Source: Prosthecobacter vanneervenii (lineage in GTDB: Bacteria > Verrucomicrobiota > Verrucomicrobiia > Verrucomicrobiales > Verrucomicrobiaceae). Taken from it: a stretch of 64,000 nucleotides of DNA. Of the stretch, positions 24,775 to 32,774 are shown piece by piece (position 1 is the first letter of the stretch; each line of letters starts with the position of its first letter). A program made the position numbers and the translations under genes. The stretch is taken from the NCBI RefSeq assembly GCF_014203095.1, contig NZ_JACHIG010000013.1:1-64000 (forward strand), read 5' to 3'. Under the pieces are notes generated by a model that was not told the DNA's origin, did not search any database, and worked only from the letters and a program-made list of their open reading frames with translations.

Positions 24775-24921
24775 GTTTTTGGGGGAGCCTTGGGCGATAC
24801 CGTGCGCGGTTGTGAAAATGAGTCTGGCAAAAGGCAGCGGTGGTTACCAAGGCGTCTCAGGGGCCTCGTTTTTTGGGAGGCGTCTTGTGTGTCCATGTGC
24901 GCGTGGTGACTGTGGCGGCAT

Positions 24922-25063
24922 GGCGGATGGACGCTGCTGGAGGATGCGGTGTGATGAAGAGAGCGCTGGGTTTGCTTTCCGTAGTGGCTGTGATCTAACC
25001 CAGGGCTGCCTCGCCAAGGCTCGGCTCGCCCTGGGCTGAGTCCACAGCCCCTTTGGGGCTGGT
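24922..25063 (+). repeat. Dispersed composite repeat, family A copy 1
   Basis: The order is GACGCTGCTGG, GCTGGGTTTGCTTTCC, then a hairpin with arms AACCCAGGG/CCCTGGGCT (24998-25037) and the terminal hairpin AGCCCCTTTGGGGCT (25047-25061). It is matched by six other copies in the window in the same orientation. Confidence 0.8.
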
Positions 25064-25162
25064 GTGAAGTGATATCAGGCACGGCTGAAAACGGGCTCCA
25101 TCTATGGATGCTGACACTTCATGTCGCGCGCCAGTGCTCTGGAGGAGAGTGCATTCTAATCT

Positions 25163-25290
25163 TACACGCTCATGCATCGCCCGGCGTTCTCGCAGATCCG
25201 CGAACACGCTGCGGGTGGGGGGATCAAGATGATCCCCCTCCGTCGGCTCGTGGATCCGCCTTCAGGTCCGGTTTCATCTCGATATGGTAT
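25163..25290 (+). repeat. Dispersed repeat, family C copy 1
   Basis: This stretch of about 128 bases matches 25662-25790 closely. It contains ACACGCTCATGC, a small palindrome CGCAGATCCGCG, a perfect 9-bp hairpin GGGGGATCA/TGATCCCCC and CCGTCGGCTCGTG. Confidence 0.75.
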
Positions 25291-25550
25291 GATACCACCA
25301 TCTGTTGAAAACGGGTCTGTCTCAGAGGGAGAGTTTGCTGCGGAAGACTTGGGGGGCGGAGTCGTATTGAAGCGCGTTCTGAAAGCGGGGGCCGATGTGC
25401 GGCGGAGCGCAAGGCAGACGCTGCTGGTGAACGCGGTGTGATGTAGAAAGTCTTGGGTTTGCTTCCCAGCCGGTGGCTTGCAGAACCAGGGTCGCCTCGC
25501 TGAGGCTCGGCTGACCCTGGGCTCAATTACGCAACCCCTTTGGGGTTGGC
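25288..25550 (+). repeat. Dispersed composite repeat, family A copy 2 (full length, empty site)
   Basis: This is the longest uninterrupted copy: GATACCACCATCTG, CTCAGAGGGAGAGTTTGCTG, GCGGAGCGCAAGGCAGACG, GTTTGCTTCCC, the hairpin with arms CCAGGGTC/GACCCTGG enclosing GCCTC/GAGGC, and the hairpin CAACCCCTTTGGGGTTG. It serves as the empty-site reference for copies 4 and 6. Confidence 0.82.
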
Positions 25551-25606
25551 GTAAAGAGGGGCTGAGTGACGAAAAGAGAACAGACCTGTTTTCAATGGGT
25601 TGTGGT

Positions 25607-25631
25607 ATGAGAGGTTGGTGGCAAAGACGGA
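25607..25631 (+). repeat. 25-bp direct repeat flanking family C copy 2, left
   Basis: The 25 bases starting ATGAGAGGTTGGTGG are identical to 25790-25814, 183 bases away. The pair brackets family C copy 2, so it may be an element end or a duplication. Confidence 0.75.
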
Positions 25632-25661
25632 AGGAAAGTTAGTTAAAGTGATCACCCCGAT

Positions 25662-25814
25662 CTCACACGCTCATGCGTTGCCCAGCGCTCTCGCAGATCT
25701 GCGAACACGCTGCAGGTGGGGGGATCAAGATGATCCCCCTCCGTCGGCTCGTGAATCCGCCTTCAGGGGCGTTTTCATCTCGACATGGCATGAGAGGTTG
25801 GTGGCAAAGACGGA
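25662..25814 (+). repeat. Dispersed repeat, family C copy 2, with right 25-bp direct repeat
   Basis: It matches copy 1 through the palindrome CGCAGATCTGCG, the 9-bp hairpin GGGGGATCA/TGATCCCCC and the CGTCGGCTCGTG tail. The right direct repeat occupies 25790-25814. The next gene starts 93 bases later. Confidence 0.75.
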
Positions 25815-25907
25815 TGGAACTGTTGCCTATCGATTGGGGTGCTCATTACCCATGTTTGTGAGTGCAGAGCCAGCCTGGCTTAATGCTGGAGAAAAGCCTT
25901 TTGTGAC

Positions 25908-27428
25908 ATGAGATCGAATCCTATCATTACTATTTTGGTTGCGTTTGCGGCGGCGATTTATGCCATCGTGGATGTGATGATGGGGTATACGGGGCCGCTG
26001 GCGATTGCGGCGAAGTGGATGGGGATCGGGCTGGTGGTGGCGAGCTTTGTGAGGCCGAAGGCGGGGCTGTTCATCCTGGGCGTTTTGTGTTTTTACGGTG
26101 ACTTCTACAAGAAGCTGGCGGTGGTGTACGGCACGGCGAGCATGCAGACAGTGATCGAGGTGCTGGCGATCAACATGGCGGTGGTGTGCGCGATCATTGC
26201 GGGGACGCTGAACAAGATTTTTCTCAACGGACGAGCACCGCACAAGTCGGTGATCATGGTGTGGCTGCTGAGCCTGTTCATCTCAGGGCTGCTGATGCTG
26301 ACGGAAGGACCGCTGAGCGGACGTGCGCAGCTGGCGGTGAACGGGGGGCTGTATCTGGCGCTGGCGGGGGTGATCGGGTATCAGTATCCGAAACCGGGAG
26401 AGAGTCTGGCGATCAGCCGCCTGCACTACCTGCTGGGGATTCCGTGGGTGTTCGTGGCGGTGCACCAGTATTTTTATGGTTTTGCCGACATGGACTATGT
26501 GTATGCGCGGACGAACCTTTCCCCGGTGTTTTCGGCGCAGTTCTTCATGGAGAACGCGCGTGTGTTTGGACTGGCGGGGTCGGCTTCCGCGTATGGTGCG
26601 GTGACGCTGCTGCTGACGTACGGGCTGTGGCGGGTGTTTCAGCCGGGGACGCGAAAGGTGGGGTGGCTGATCGGGAGCGGGATTTATTTTATCGGGCTGG
26701 TGGTGTCCACGCAGCGCACGAGCCTGCTGCAGCCGCTGATCGTGCTGGTGGTGTGGAGGCTTTTCACCCACCGGTCGAGCACGCGGGCTTTTTATATGGT
26801 GACGGTCTGCGGTGCGGTGCTGCTGATCTCGCTGTCGAATGTGCTGCTGAACAGCCTGGAGCCGGTGGATGCGGTGCTGAGGCGAATCACGGGTGATCAT
26901 GGGTGGGCGGCGCAGGTGGTGCGAGTGAGCACGTTTGCCGACCGTCTGAAGGGCTGGACGCGCCTGATGAAGCCGGAGAGCTACAGCTTGTTTGGAACGA
27001 AGCAGGGGTATGTGCAGGAGGTGACCTTTGATGACGATGACTATGCGCATGACATGATCAACAGCGTGCTGATGAACCACGGCGTGGTGGGGCTGCTGGC
27101 ATGCATCGTGGTGATGGTGGTGGCGGTGAGGAAGACGCATGCGATGGTCTTCCAGGTGAAGGATGAGCGGGACCGGAGCACGCTGGCCTTTATTTTGGCG
27201 AACCTCACGATCAATCTGCTGCTGACAATGATGGGGGGCAGCAACATCCACACGGTGCCGATCAATCTGATCTTTGCGACGCTGGCCGGGCATGCGGTGG
27301 CGATCCTGGCGCGGCATGGGACGGCGGCGACTCAGGCGCCTGCGATGCCTGCACAGGTGGCACCGCGTGTGATGCCCTGGGGGATGCCAGATGCGGTGGA
27401 GCCTGGGTGGAGAAGGCCGTTTAAATGA
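25908..27428 (+). CDS. O-antigen ligase/polymerase-like membrane protein
   Basis: The 506-residue protein is nearly all membrane helices, about 11-12, with a large soluble loop near residues 300-370 (VDAVLRRITGDHGWAAQVVRVSTFADRLKGWTRL). That loop and the following LFGTKQGYVQEV...DYAHDMINSVLMNHGVVGLL have the look of Wzy/WaaL proteins (O-antigen ligase superfamily), where a periplasmic Arg and His are important. It would polymerise or ligate the island's polysaccharide. It is the first gene of the island, and no repeat unit can be predicted. The C-terminal 40 residues are Ala/Pro-rich. Codons end mainly in G. Confidence 0.82.
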   Translation: MRSNPIITILVAFAAAIYAIVDVMMGYTGPLAIAAKWMGIGLVVASFVRPKAGLFILGVLCFYGDFYKKLAVVYGTASMQTVIEVLAINMAVVCAIIAGTLNKIFLNGRAPHKSVIMVWLLSLFISGLLMLTEGPLSGRAQLAVNGGLYLALAGVIGYQYPKPGESLAISRLHYLLGIPWVFVAVHQYFYGFADMDYVYARTNLSPVFSAQFFMENARVFGLAGSASAYGAVTLLLTYGLWRVFQPGTRKVGWLIGSGIYFIGLVVSTQRTSLLQPLIVLVVWRLFTHRSSTRAFYMVTVCGAVLLISLSNVLLNSLEPVDAVLRRITGDHGWAAQVVRVSTFADRLKGWTRLMKPESYSLFGTKQGYVQEVTFDDDDYAHDMINSVLMNHGVVGLLACIVVMVVAVRKTHAMVFQVKDERDRSTLAFILANLTINLLLTMMGGSNIHTVPINLIFATLAGHAVAILARHGTAATQAPAMPAQVAPRVMPWGMPDAVEPGWRRPFK

Positions 27429-27460
27429 CGAATGAGTAAGTCCGAATGACGAAATAATGA
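27424..27460 (+). repeat. 37-bp repeat, family D copy 1
   Basis: These 37 bases, rich in GAATGA, match 47592-47628 at 36 positions. This copy contains the stop codon of the polymerase gene. Confidence 0.75.
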
Positions 27461-27556
27461 TGAAGCTCGAATGCGGATTGGGGGCGTGGTTGTGATATGA
27501 GACAGCTTGGGAGATGCGTCTGTTTTTGGGCATGGCGATGAGTGTGACAGGGGGAC

Positions 27557-27671
27557 AAGTGCTGGCATCGTTACGCGATGGGAGGGGCTTCATATGTTCA
27601 GAGAGGTTTGCATTCGAGGGGTGTCGCTGCGCTCAACTCCTCGCTACAGGCTGGGATGGCTACGCCATCTG
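27557..27671 (+). repeat. Triple-hairpin repeat, family B copy 1
   Basis: It matches 42219-42331 and 43300-43412. Three hairpins follow each other: GCATCG-TTA-CGCGATG, CGAGGGGTGTCGC with its partner CTCAACTCCTCG, and GATGGC-TAC-GCCATC. A 66-residue open frame across it is a product of the repeat. It takes up much of the gap between the polymerase and flippase genes. Confidence 0.78.
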
Positions 27672-27723
27672 CTGGGGGCAAGCTGATGAGCGGTGTGATG
27701 TGATGCCGAGATGATGTTTTGTT

Positions 27724-29106
27724 TTGAGTGAAGTTTTGGTAGATATGGATGCTTCAGCCACAGTAACTGAGTCCGCGAAGGCGGGAGGGGGATCGCTGCT
27801 GCGGAGGCTGGTGGCGAACCTGGGGTGGCTGGGGGCGCAGAAGGTGTTTGTGATTCTGCTGGGCGTGGCTGCGACGGGGCTGGTGGCGCGGCAACTGGGG
27901 CCGACTCAAACTGGGCTGCTGGCGGAGGCGCAAGCGCTGGCGGTGTTGTTTGGCGTGGCGTCGATGGGCGTGGATGGGACGGTTTTTATCCGGCATCTGA
28001 AAAGCCACCCGGAGAATGAAGCGGGCATTCTGGGAGGCACGGCGTGTGTGCTGGCGGTGACGGGAACGGCGAGCTGGCTGCTGCTGGTGTGCTACCTGAT
28101 GTGGGTGGATCAAGGACCCCTGCCTCTGCGGATGGCGGCGGCGGTGATCGGGCTGAGGATGTGCCTGATGTTTCCTGCGCCTGTGGCGCTGTGGTTTCAG
28201 GCTAAGCTGGACACACGCGAGGTGGCGCTGGCGAACACGGCGGGCACGCTGGTGTACCGGCTGTGGCAGGTGCTGTGCAGCCTCTCGGGATGGAGTGTGA
28301 TCCGGATTGCGTGGGCGGATGTGCTATCTTTTTCGACCGTGACGCTGGTGTCTGTGCGGGCCTATTTGAAGAAGGGCGGGAGCGTGAGGAAGTGGAAGGC
28401 TGACTGGCGGAGCGGGTGGGCGGTGCTGGCGGAGTCTCTGCCGGCGCTGGTGGCGGCGTGTCTGGTGACTTTCATGTCGCGCATTGATGTGATCATGCTG
28501 CGTGCGCTGAAGGGCGAGGGGGAGGTGGGATTTTTCACGGCGGCGTCTTCGATTACGGAGAGCCTGATGTTTTTAAGCGGGATGATGGTGACGGTTTTCA
28601 GCCCGGTGCTGGTGAGGTCGTTTCATGAGGATGCCGCTGTGTATGCGCGGCAGAGCGCGGCGTGCACGCGGCTGACGGTGTGTGCGGGCTGGTGCCTGGC
28701 GCTGGGGATTTCCGGGATGAGTACCTGGATCATCGCGATTGTGTTTGGTGCGGCGTACCAGCCTGCGGCGGCGGTGCTGGCGGTGCATGCGTTTCTGCTG
28801 GTGCCAGCGATGCTGGGGGCGGTGACGCAGTGCCGGCTGACGATTGAGCGTAGGCTGCGGTGGCTGCTCATGATTTTGGTGGTGGCGCTGGTGCTGGATG
28901 TGGTGCTGAACCTGGTGCTGATCCCAAGAATGGGGGCTGCGGGTGCGGCTCTGGCGAGCGTGATGGCGGCGGTGAGTGCGTATGCCATTGTGCCGGTGCT
29001 GGTGCCTGCGACGCGGGGTGTGGGGCTGGTGGCGCTGGGCGCGCTGCTGATGCCGCTGCCGAGGCGCGGGGATGCGGGGGCGTTTGGGGGAACGGGGAAG
29101 ATTTGA
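27724..29106 (+). CDS. Wzx-type oligosaccharide flippase
   Basis: The 460-residue protein has about 12 predicted membrane helices and the opening seen in polysaccharide flippases of the MVF/MATE superfamily (LVANLGWLGAQKVFVILLGVAATGLVARQLGP). FMSRIDVIMLRALKGEGEVGFFTAASSI is the second-half equivalent. It would move lipid-linked repeat units across the inner membrane to the Wzy-like protein encoded upstream. The start may be TTG at 27724 or ATG at 27745; neither has a clear ribosome site. The C-terminus is short and basic. Confidence 0.88.
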   Translation: MSEVLVDMDASATVTESAKAGGGSLLRRLVANLGWLGAQKVFVILLGVAATGLVARQLGPTQTGLLAEAQALAVLFGVASMGVDGTVFIRHLKSHPENEAGILGGTACVLAVTGTASWLLLVCYLMWVDQGPLPLRMAAAVIGLRMCLMFPAPVALWFQAKLDTREVALANTAGTLVYRLWQVLCSLSGWSVIRIAWADVLSFSTVTLVSVRAYLKKGGSVRKWKADWRSGWAVLAESLPALVAACLVTFMSRIDVIMLRALKGEGEVGFFTAASSITESLMFLSGMMVTVFSPVLVRSFHEDAAVYARQSAACTRLTVCAGWCLALGISGMSTWIIAIVFGAAYQPAAAVLAVHAFLLVPAMLGAVTQCRLTIERRLRWLLMILVVALVLDVVLNLVLIPRMGAAGAALASVMAAVSAYAIVPVLVPATRGVGLVALGALLMPLPRRGDAGAFGGTGKI

Positions 29107-29117
29107 GGGGGCGATGG

Positions 29118-29150
29118 AGTGAACAGACGTTTTTCAATGAATCGTGGTGT
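29118..29150 (+). repeat. Recurring upstream motif, second of three
   Basis: GAACAGACG, TTTTTCAATG and TCGTGGTGTCATG follow in the same order as at 25578-25610 and 30934-30968. It lies in the gap upstream of a glycosyltransferase gene. Confidence 0.45.
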
Positions 29151-29164
29151 CATGGGGCCTGCGG

Positions 29165-29282
29165 GGAATTTCCTGCGCTCCTTCAGAGCGCGACCTTTTG
29201 GAGGAATGTGGATGACATGTGCAAACCCAGGGCTTGCTACGCTGCGCCCTGGGCTGAGTCCTGCGGGCCTTTGGCCCGCGAG
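29165..29282 (+). repeat. Divergent composite repeat, family A copy 3
   Basis: CTGCGCTCCTTCAGAGCGCG is followed by the paired arms AACCCAGGGC/GCCCTGGG (29224-29253) and a hairpin CGGGCCTTTGGCCCG. It keeps the two-hairpin plan of family A but with a different upstream part. Confidence 0.6.
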
Positions 29283-29325
29283 CTGCGAGTGATGAAGTGG
29301 GTGCTGTGTGACTGCGAGTGATTGA

Positions 29326-30384
29326 ATGAAGATTGCGATGACATCGCGGTTGTTTTTTCCGCTGAAGGGCGGGGTGCCGGTGATCGTGAGGCTGCTGGCG
29401 AATGCGTGGCAGCGGCAGGGGCATGAGGTGAGGCTGCTGACGCGGACGGCTGCAGATGGGAGCGATGCGCCCGAGGCTGACTGCCCGACGATCCGGATGC
29501 CGACGACGGCGGATCTGCTGAGTGCGGCACGCTGGTGTGACGTGGTATTCCAAATGGAGGTGAGCCTGAAGATGATCTGGCCCTTCATGCTTTTCAGGCG
29601 GCCGTGCATCATCAGCCATCAGACGCATTTTGCGGATACGCCGCAGGTGTCGCTCTCCCGGAATATGCAGCGATGGATCGCGGCGTGCAGTCATCCGGTG
29701 GCGTGCAGCGAGGTGATCCGAAAGAGCTGGGGCGGGCATGGGATCGTGATCGGGAATCCGTATGATGAGGCGGTGTTTCATCTGCCCGGAGAAGAGGAGG
29801 CGAGGCCGAATCAGGTGCTGTTTGTGGGAAGGCTGGTGCGTGCGAAGGGGCTGGATGTGCTGCTGCGTGCGCTGGCCATCCTGAGTGCGCAGGGGCGAGC
29901 GGTGCACCTGCGTGTGGTGGGGGATGAAGTGCAAGATGGAGCCAGCCTGCTGCCGGAGTGGCGGCAGGAAGCTGCGAGCCTGGGGCTGGCGGAAAAGGTG
30001 ACGTTTCTGGGAGGGAGGAACTCGGAGGAGATCGCTGAAGAGATGCGGCGCGCGAGGATCCTGGTGGTGCCGTCCACGTGGCAGGAGCCGTTTGGCATCG
30101 TGGCGCTGGAAGGGCTGGCGTCGGGGTGCCGAGTGGTGGCGTCTGCCGGTGGCGGGCTGAAGGATGCGGGAGGGCCTTTCGCGAGCTATTTTGAAAACGG
30201 AAATGCGGAGGATCTGGCGCGCGTGCTGGGGCCGCTGCTGGAGGCGCCGCTGCCGGATTGTGAAGATGCGGCGCTGTGCGGGCATCTGGAGCGCCACCGG
30301 GCCGAGGCGGTGGCGGAGAAGTTTGTGAGTCATTTTCATGCGGCGCTGGGACATCCGGTGGCGTGCGCGGCTTTGATGGCATGA
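29326..30384 (+). CDS. Glycosyltransferase family 4 (GT-B) protein
   Basis: The 352-residue protein starts MKIAMTSRLFFPLKGGVPV, the N-terminal Rossmann strand of GT4. VLFVGRLVRAKGLDVLLRALAIL is the nucleotide-domain signature, and VVPSTWQEPFGIVALEGLASGCRVVAS contains the conserved E(x7)E motif that binds the sugar nucleotide. It adds a sugar to the lipid-linked repeat unit at the cytoplasmic face. Donor and acceptor are unknown. A 607-base repeat block follows it. Confidence 0.92.
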   Translation: MKIAMTSRLFFPLKGGVPVIVRLLANAWQRQGHEVRLLTRTAADGSDAPEADCPTIRMPTTADLLSAARWCDVVFQMEVSLKMIWPFMLFRRPCIISHQTHFADTPQVSLSRNMQRWIAACSHPVACSEVIRKSWGGHGIVIGNPYDEAVFHLPGEEEARPNQVLFVGRLVRAKGLDVLLRALAILSAQGRAVHLRVVGDEVQDGASLLPEWRQEAASLGLAEKVTFLGGRNSEEIAEEMRRARILVVPSTWQEPFGIVALEGLASGCRVVASAGGGLKDAGGPFASYFENGNAEDLARVLGPLLEAPLPDCEDAALCGHLERHRAEAVAEKFVSHFHAALGHPVACAALMA

Positions 30385-30449
30385 TGGGGGGATGTTTTTG
30401 AGAGTCTCGTTGTATTGTTGGCATGCGGAGTGGTGCTATGGCAGCGGCG

Positions 30450-30592
30450 GTGCGTTGAGGTCGCTGCTGGAGTGCGCGGCGAGCGGAGAAAGTCTTGGGT
30501 TTGCTTCCCTGTCAGCTGGTTGAGAACCTAGGGCGTCGCTCGCTGAGGCTCGCTTTGCCCTGGGCTGCGATAGGCCGCCCCTTTGGGGCTGA
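30450..30592 (+). repeat. Dispersed composite repeat, family A copy 4
   Basis: GTCGCTGCTGG, AAGTCTTGGGTTTGCTTCCC, the paired arms CCTAGGGCG/CCCTGGG and the hairpin GCCCCTTTGGGGC follow in the family order. The first arm carries a CTA variant. Confidence 0.75.
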
Positions 30593-30611
30593 GAAGAGTG
30601 AAGCCAAGTCT

Positions 30612-30903
30612 AATACCACCATCTGTGAAAACGGGGCTGTCTCAGAGGGAGAGTTTGCTGCGGAAGACTTGGGGGAGCGGAGTCGTATTGGAGCGCGTTC
30701 TGAAAGCGGGGGGCGATGTGCGGCGGAGCGCAAGGCAGACGCTGCTGGTGAACGAGGTGGGAGAACAAGGTCTTGGATTTGCTTCCCAGTCGGTGGCTTG
30801 CAGACCCAGGGTCGCCTCGCTGAGGCTTCCTCCTTCGCTCTACGAGCTTCGGAGGACAAGCTGGCTGACCCTGGGCTCAATTACGCAACCCCTTTGGGGT
30901 TGG
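30612..30903 (+). repeat. Dispersed composite repeat, family A copy 5, interrupted by a small hairpin
   Basis: It follows copy 2 (25288-25550) closely throughout, from ATACCACCATCTG to CAACCCCTTTGGGGTTG. Inside the main hairpin, after GAGGCT, it carries about 37 bases (30828-30864) where copy 2 has CGG. The insert is itself a hairpin, TCCTCC...GGAGGA, followed by CAAG. Confidence 0.82.
30828..30864. mobile_element. 37-base hairpin insert inside family A copy 5
   Basis: TCCTCCTTCGCTC pairs imperfectly with GAGCTTCGGAGGA around TAC and continues with CAAGCTGG. It replaces CGG of the empty site in copy 2. It shares the TTCGCT core and GGAC-AAG end with the insert at 40271-40301. Confidence 0.55.
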
Positions 30904-30933
30904 TGAAACAAGGAGTGCTTGGGCGGGAAGAGA

Positions 30934-30968
30934 ATCGAACAGTTATCAACGCATCGTGGTATAGGGTG
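30934..30968 (+). repeat. Recurring upstream motif, third of three
   Basis: GAATCGAACAG, TATCAACG and ATCGTGGTATAGGGTGAG resemble 25578-25610 and 29118-29150. Here it ends 32 bases before the acyltransferase ATG, a position that would suit a promoter or leader. Confidence 0.45.
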
Positions 30969-31000
30969 AGAGCGAAGATCGCGTTAAACAGTTGGCATTC

Positions 31001-32044
31001 ATGGTGACCTTCTTGAGAGCTGGTCTTGGACCTGGGGTGACGCGGCTGCTGCTGGCGATGGTGGTTTTTGTCAGCCACTTCAGTGCGCTGGCGATTGGGG
31101 CACCTGCGGTGGCGTCGTTTTTTGCGCTGAGCGGGTACTGGATTGCGGGGCTGTGGGAGCAGCAGGGTGGTGATGGGGTGAGGCGCTATGCGGGCTTTGT
31201 GGTGAGCCGGTGGCTGAGGATCGCGCCGCTGCTCATCATTGCGATCTGCGGGCAGGCTTTCATTGATGCGATGCTGGGGGTGACGTCCCCGGCAAGCAGC
31301 GGACTCCTGTGGTGGGCGGCGCAGGGATTGATCGCAGGAAGTGCGAGCGCAGGGCTGGTGCTGCCGCAGCAGTGGTCGCTGGATGTGGAGATGCAGTTTT
31401 ACCTGCTGGCACCGTTTCTGGCGCTGCTGGCTGGGAGGCTGCCTCGTGTGGCGGCGTGGGGGCTGGTGGGTGTGATGATGGCCCTTGGTGCGTGGATGTT
31501 TCATACAGGCACGGCGTTGAGCGCGGCCACGGTGCTGCCGCATGCGGGGTTTTTCCTGGCGGGGATGCTGTGGCGGATGAGGCCGCCGATGCCATGGGCT
31601 GGTATGCTGCAGTGGGGGCCAGTTTTTGTAGTGGCGGTGCTGGTGGCCGTGCCGAGTGTGAGGCCGCTGCTCAGCAGCCTGCATGTGACGGATGCCGCGC
31701 CACCTGAAGTGAGGTGTGCTCAGGCGCTGCTGATGATGGGGATCGGGGTGGCGTTTCTGCCGCTGGTGCTGCGAAGCGTGAGGGTGAAGTCCTCGAAGCT
31801 GGATCGCTGGATCGGGGATCTGGCGTATCCGGTGTATCTGTTTCACTGGTGGTTCCGGAGCGTGGTTTATCATTTGAGGCCGGCGGATGCGACGGCGCTG
31901 CACAAGCTGATGGACACGGGGATGGCGCTGGTGGGGACGCTGGTGGTGTCTGCCGTGATGCTATGGCTTGTGGACGGGCCAGTGCAGCGCTGGCGACGAA
32001 GGCTGGGCGGTGGTGGGGCCGAGCCGGTGATGGTGCATGTATGA
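31001..32044 (+). CDS. Acyltransferase family 3 membrane protein (OafA/OatA-like)
   Basis: From ATG 31001 the protein has 347 residues and about 10 membrane helices. FVSHFSALAIGAPAVASFFALSGYWIAGLW includes the conserved His of acyltransferase-3 proteins and the FFALSGY motif, and RWLRIAPLL matches the R-x-x-R-I-xP motif. It would transfer acetyl or another acyl group onto a sugar of the surface polysaccharide. TTG at 30992 is an alternative start. The gene overlaps the methyltransferase start by 8 bases. Confidence 0.87.
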   Translation: MVTFLRAGLGPGVTRLLLAMVVFVSHFSALAIGAPAVASFFALSGYWIAGLWEQQGGDGVRRYAGFVVSRWLRIAPLLIIAICGQAFIDAMLGVTSPASSGLLWWAAQGLIAGSASAGLVLPQQWSLDVEMQFYLLAPFLALLAGRLPRVAAWGLVGVMMALGAWMFHTGTALSAATVLPHAGFFLAGMLWRMRPPMPWAGMLQWGPVFVVAVLVAVPSVRPLLSSLHVTDAAPPEVRCAQALLMMGIGVAFLPLVLRSVRVKSSKLDRWIGDLAYPVYLFHWWFRSVVYHLRPADATALHKLMDTGMALVGTLVVSAVMLWLVDGPVQRWRRRLGGGGAEPVMVHV

Positions 32045-32774
32045 ATTTAAACTGAGCTTCTCATATTCGATGAAACTGCTACGCCGATTTTTACGACGCT
32101 ATCTTCTGACTGCGAACACGCTGCGATATCGCGTGGAGTGGCCGAGGGTGAGGGATGCTTTTTTGAAGGTGCCGACGGGAGGAACGTTGTTTGACGGAGG
32201 GGCGGGGTCTGGAGAGTTTCTGCGGCTGGCGCTGAAGGCGGGCTTTGCGCAGAAGGTGATCGCGCTGGAGTATGATGCGCAGAATTTTGCGAGGCTGGAG
32301 GAGAACCTGGGTGATGAGCCGAGGGCGAGGCTGATCCGGGGCTCGCTTCTGGAGGTGCCGCTGGAGGATGAGTCGGTGGACCTGGTGATGAGCACGCAGG
32401 TGATCGAGCACATCGCTGAGCATGAGAAGGCGGCGGCGGAGCTGTGCCGGATATTGAAGCCGGGAGGGCATGCGGTGATCACGGTGCCGCATCCGCCGGA
32501 GCCGTTTCCGAATGATGACCACTGCCGTGAAGGCTACACGGCGGAAGAGATGGCGGCGCTGTTTGCGCCGTATGGAATGACGGCGCTGCATACGGACTAC
32601 TTTCTGGTGCGAGGCACAACGGACCGCCTGCTGGCGGCGTGGAAGATGCCGATGCGCGGTGTGTTTATGCCCGTGGCGTGGGCGGATGTGGAGACGCACC
32701 TGAGTGCGGCGGAGCGCAAGGCCGGAACGCCGTTTGGAATCCTGACTCTTTTCCGCAAGGAGCGGACGCATTGA
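32037..32774 (+). CDS. Class I SAM-dependent methyltransferase
   Basis: The 245-residue protein has the SAM-binding motif I as LFDGGAGSGEFLRLALKAG, motif II acidic VIALEYDAQNF, and VDLVMSTQVIEHIAEHEKAAAELCRILKPGG, typical of Methyltransf_11 proteins. It probably methylates a sugar or lipid intermediate of the polysaccharide. Starts at 32037 (ATG, overlapping the acyltransferase) or 32070 (ATG, MKLLRRF) are both possible. The stop overlaps the TTG of the next gene by 4 bases. Confidence 0.87.
   Translation: MYEFKLSFSYSMKLLRRFLRRYLLTANTLRYRVEWPRVRDAFLKVPTGGTLFDGGAGSGEFLRLALKAGFAQKVIALEYDAQNFARLEENLGDEPRARLIRGSLLEVPLEDESVDLVMSTQVIEHIAEHEKAAAELCRILKPGGHAVITVPHPPEPFPNDDHCREGYTAEEMAALFAPYGMTALHTDYFLVRGTTDRLLAAWKMPMRGVFMPVAWADVETHLSAAERKAGTPFGILTLFRKERTH

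Larger units (their letters stand above)
24775..25907. other. 1.1-kb repeat-filled border between gmhA and the polysaccharide island
   Basis: No credible gene is present. The interval is mostly made of family A copies 1 and 2 and family C copies 1 and 2. Short open frames here are products of the repeats. A motif shared with 29118-29150 and 30934-30968 (GAACAGA, TTTTCAATG, GTGGTAT) lies at 25578-25610. Confidence 0.7.

Noticed and set aside
25163-25814. CRISPR array in the repeat-rich border
   Set aside because: Only two long copies with unequal spacing, no short regular spacers and no cas genes.
27514-27714. 66-residue open frame
   Set aside because: It is made of the family B repeat; the same frame is not kept in the other copies.
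30495-31007. 170-residue open frame
   Set aside because: It runs through family A copies 4 and 5 and has no coding signal.
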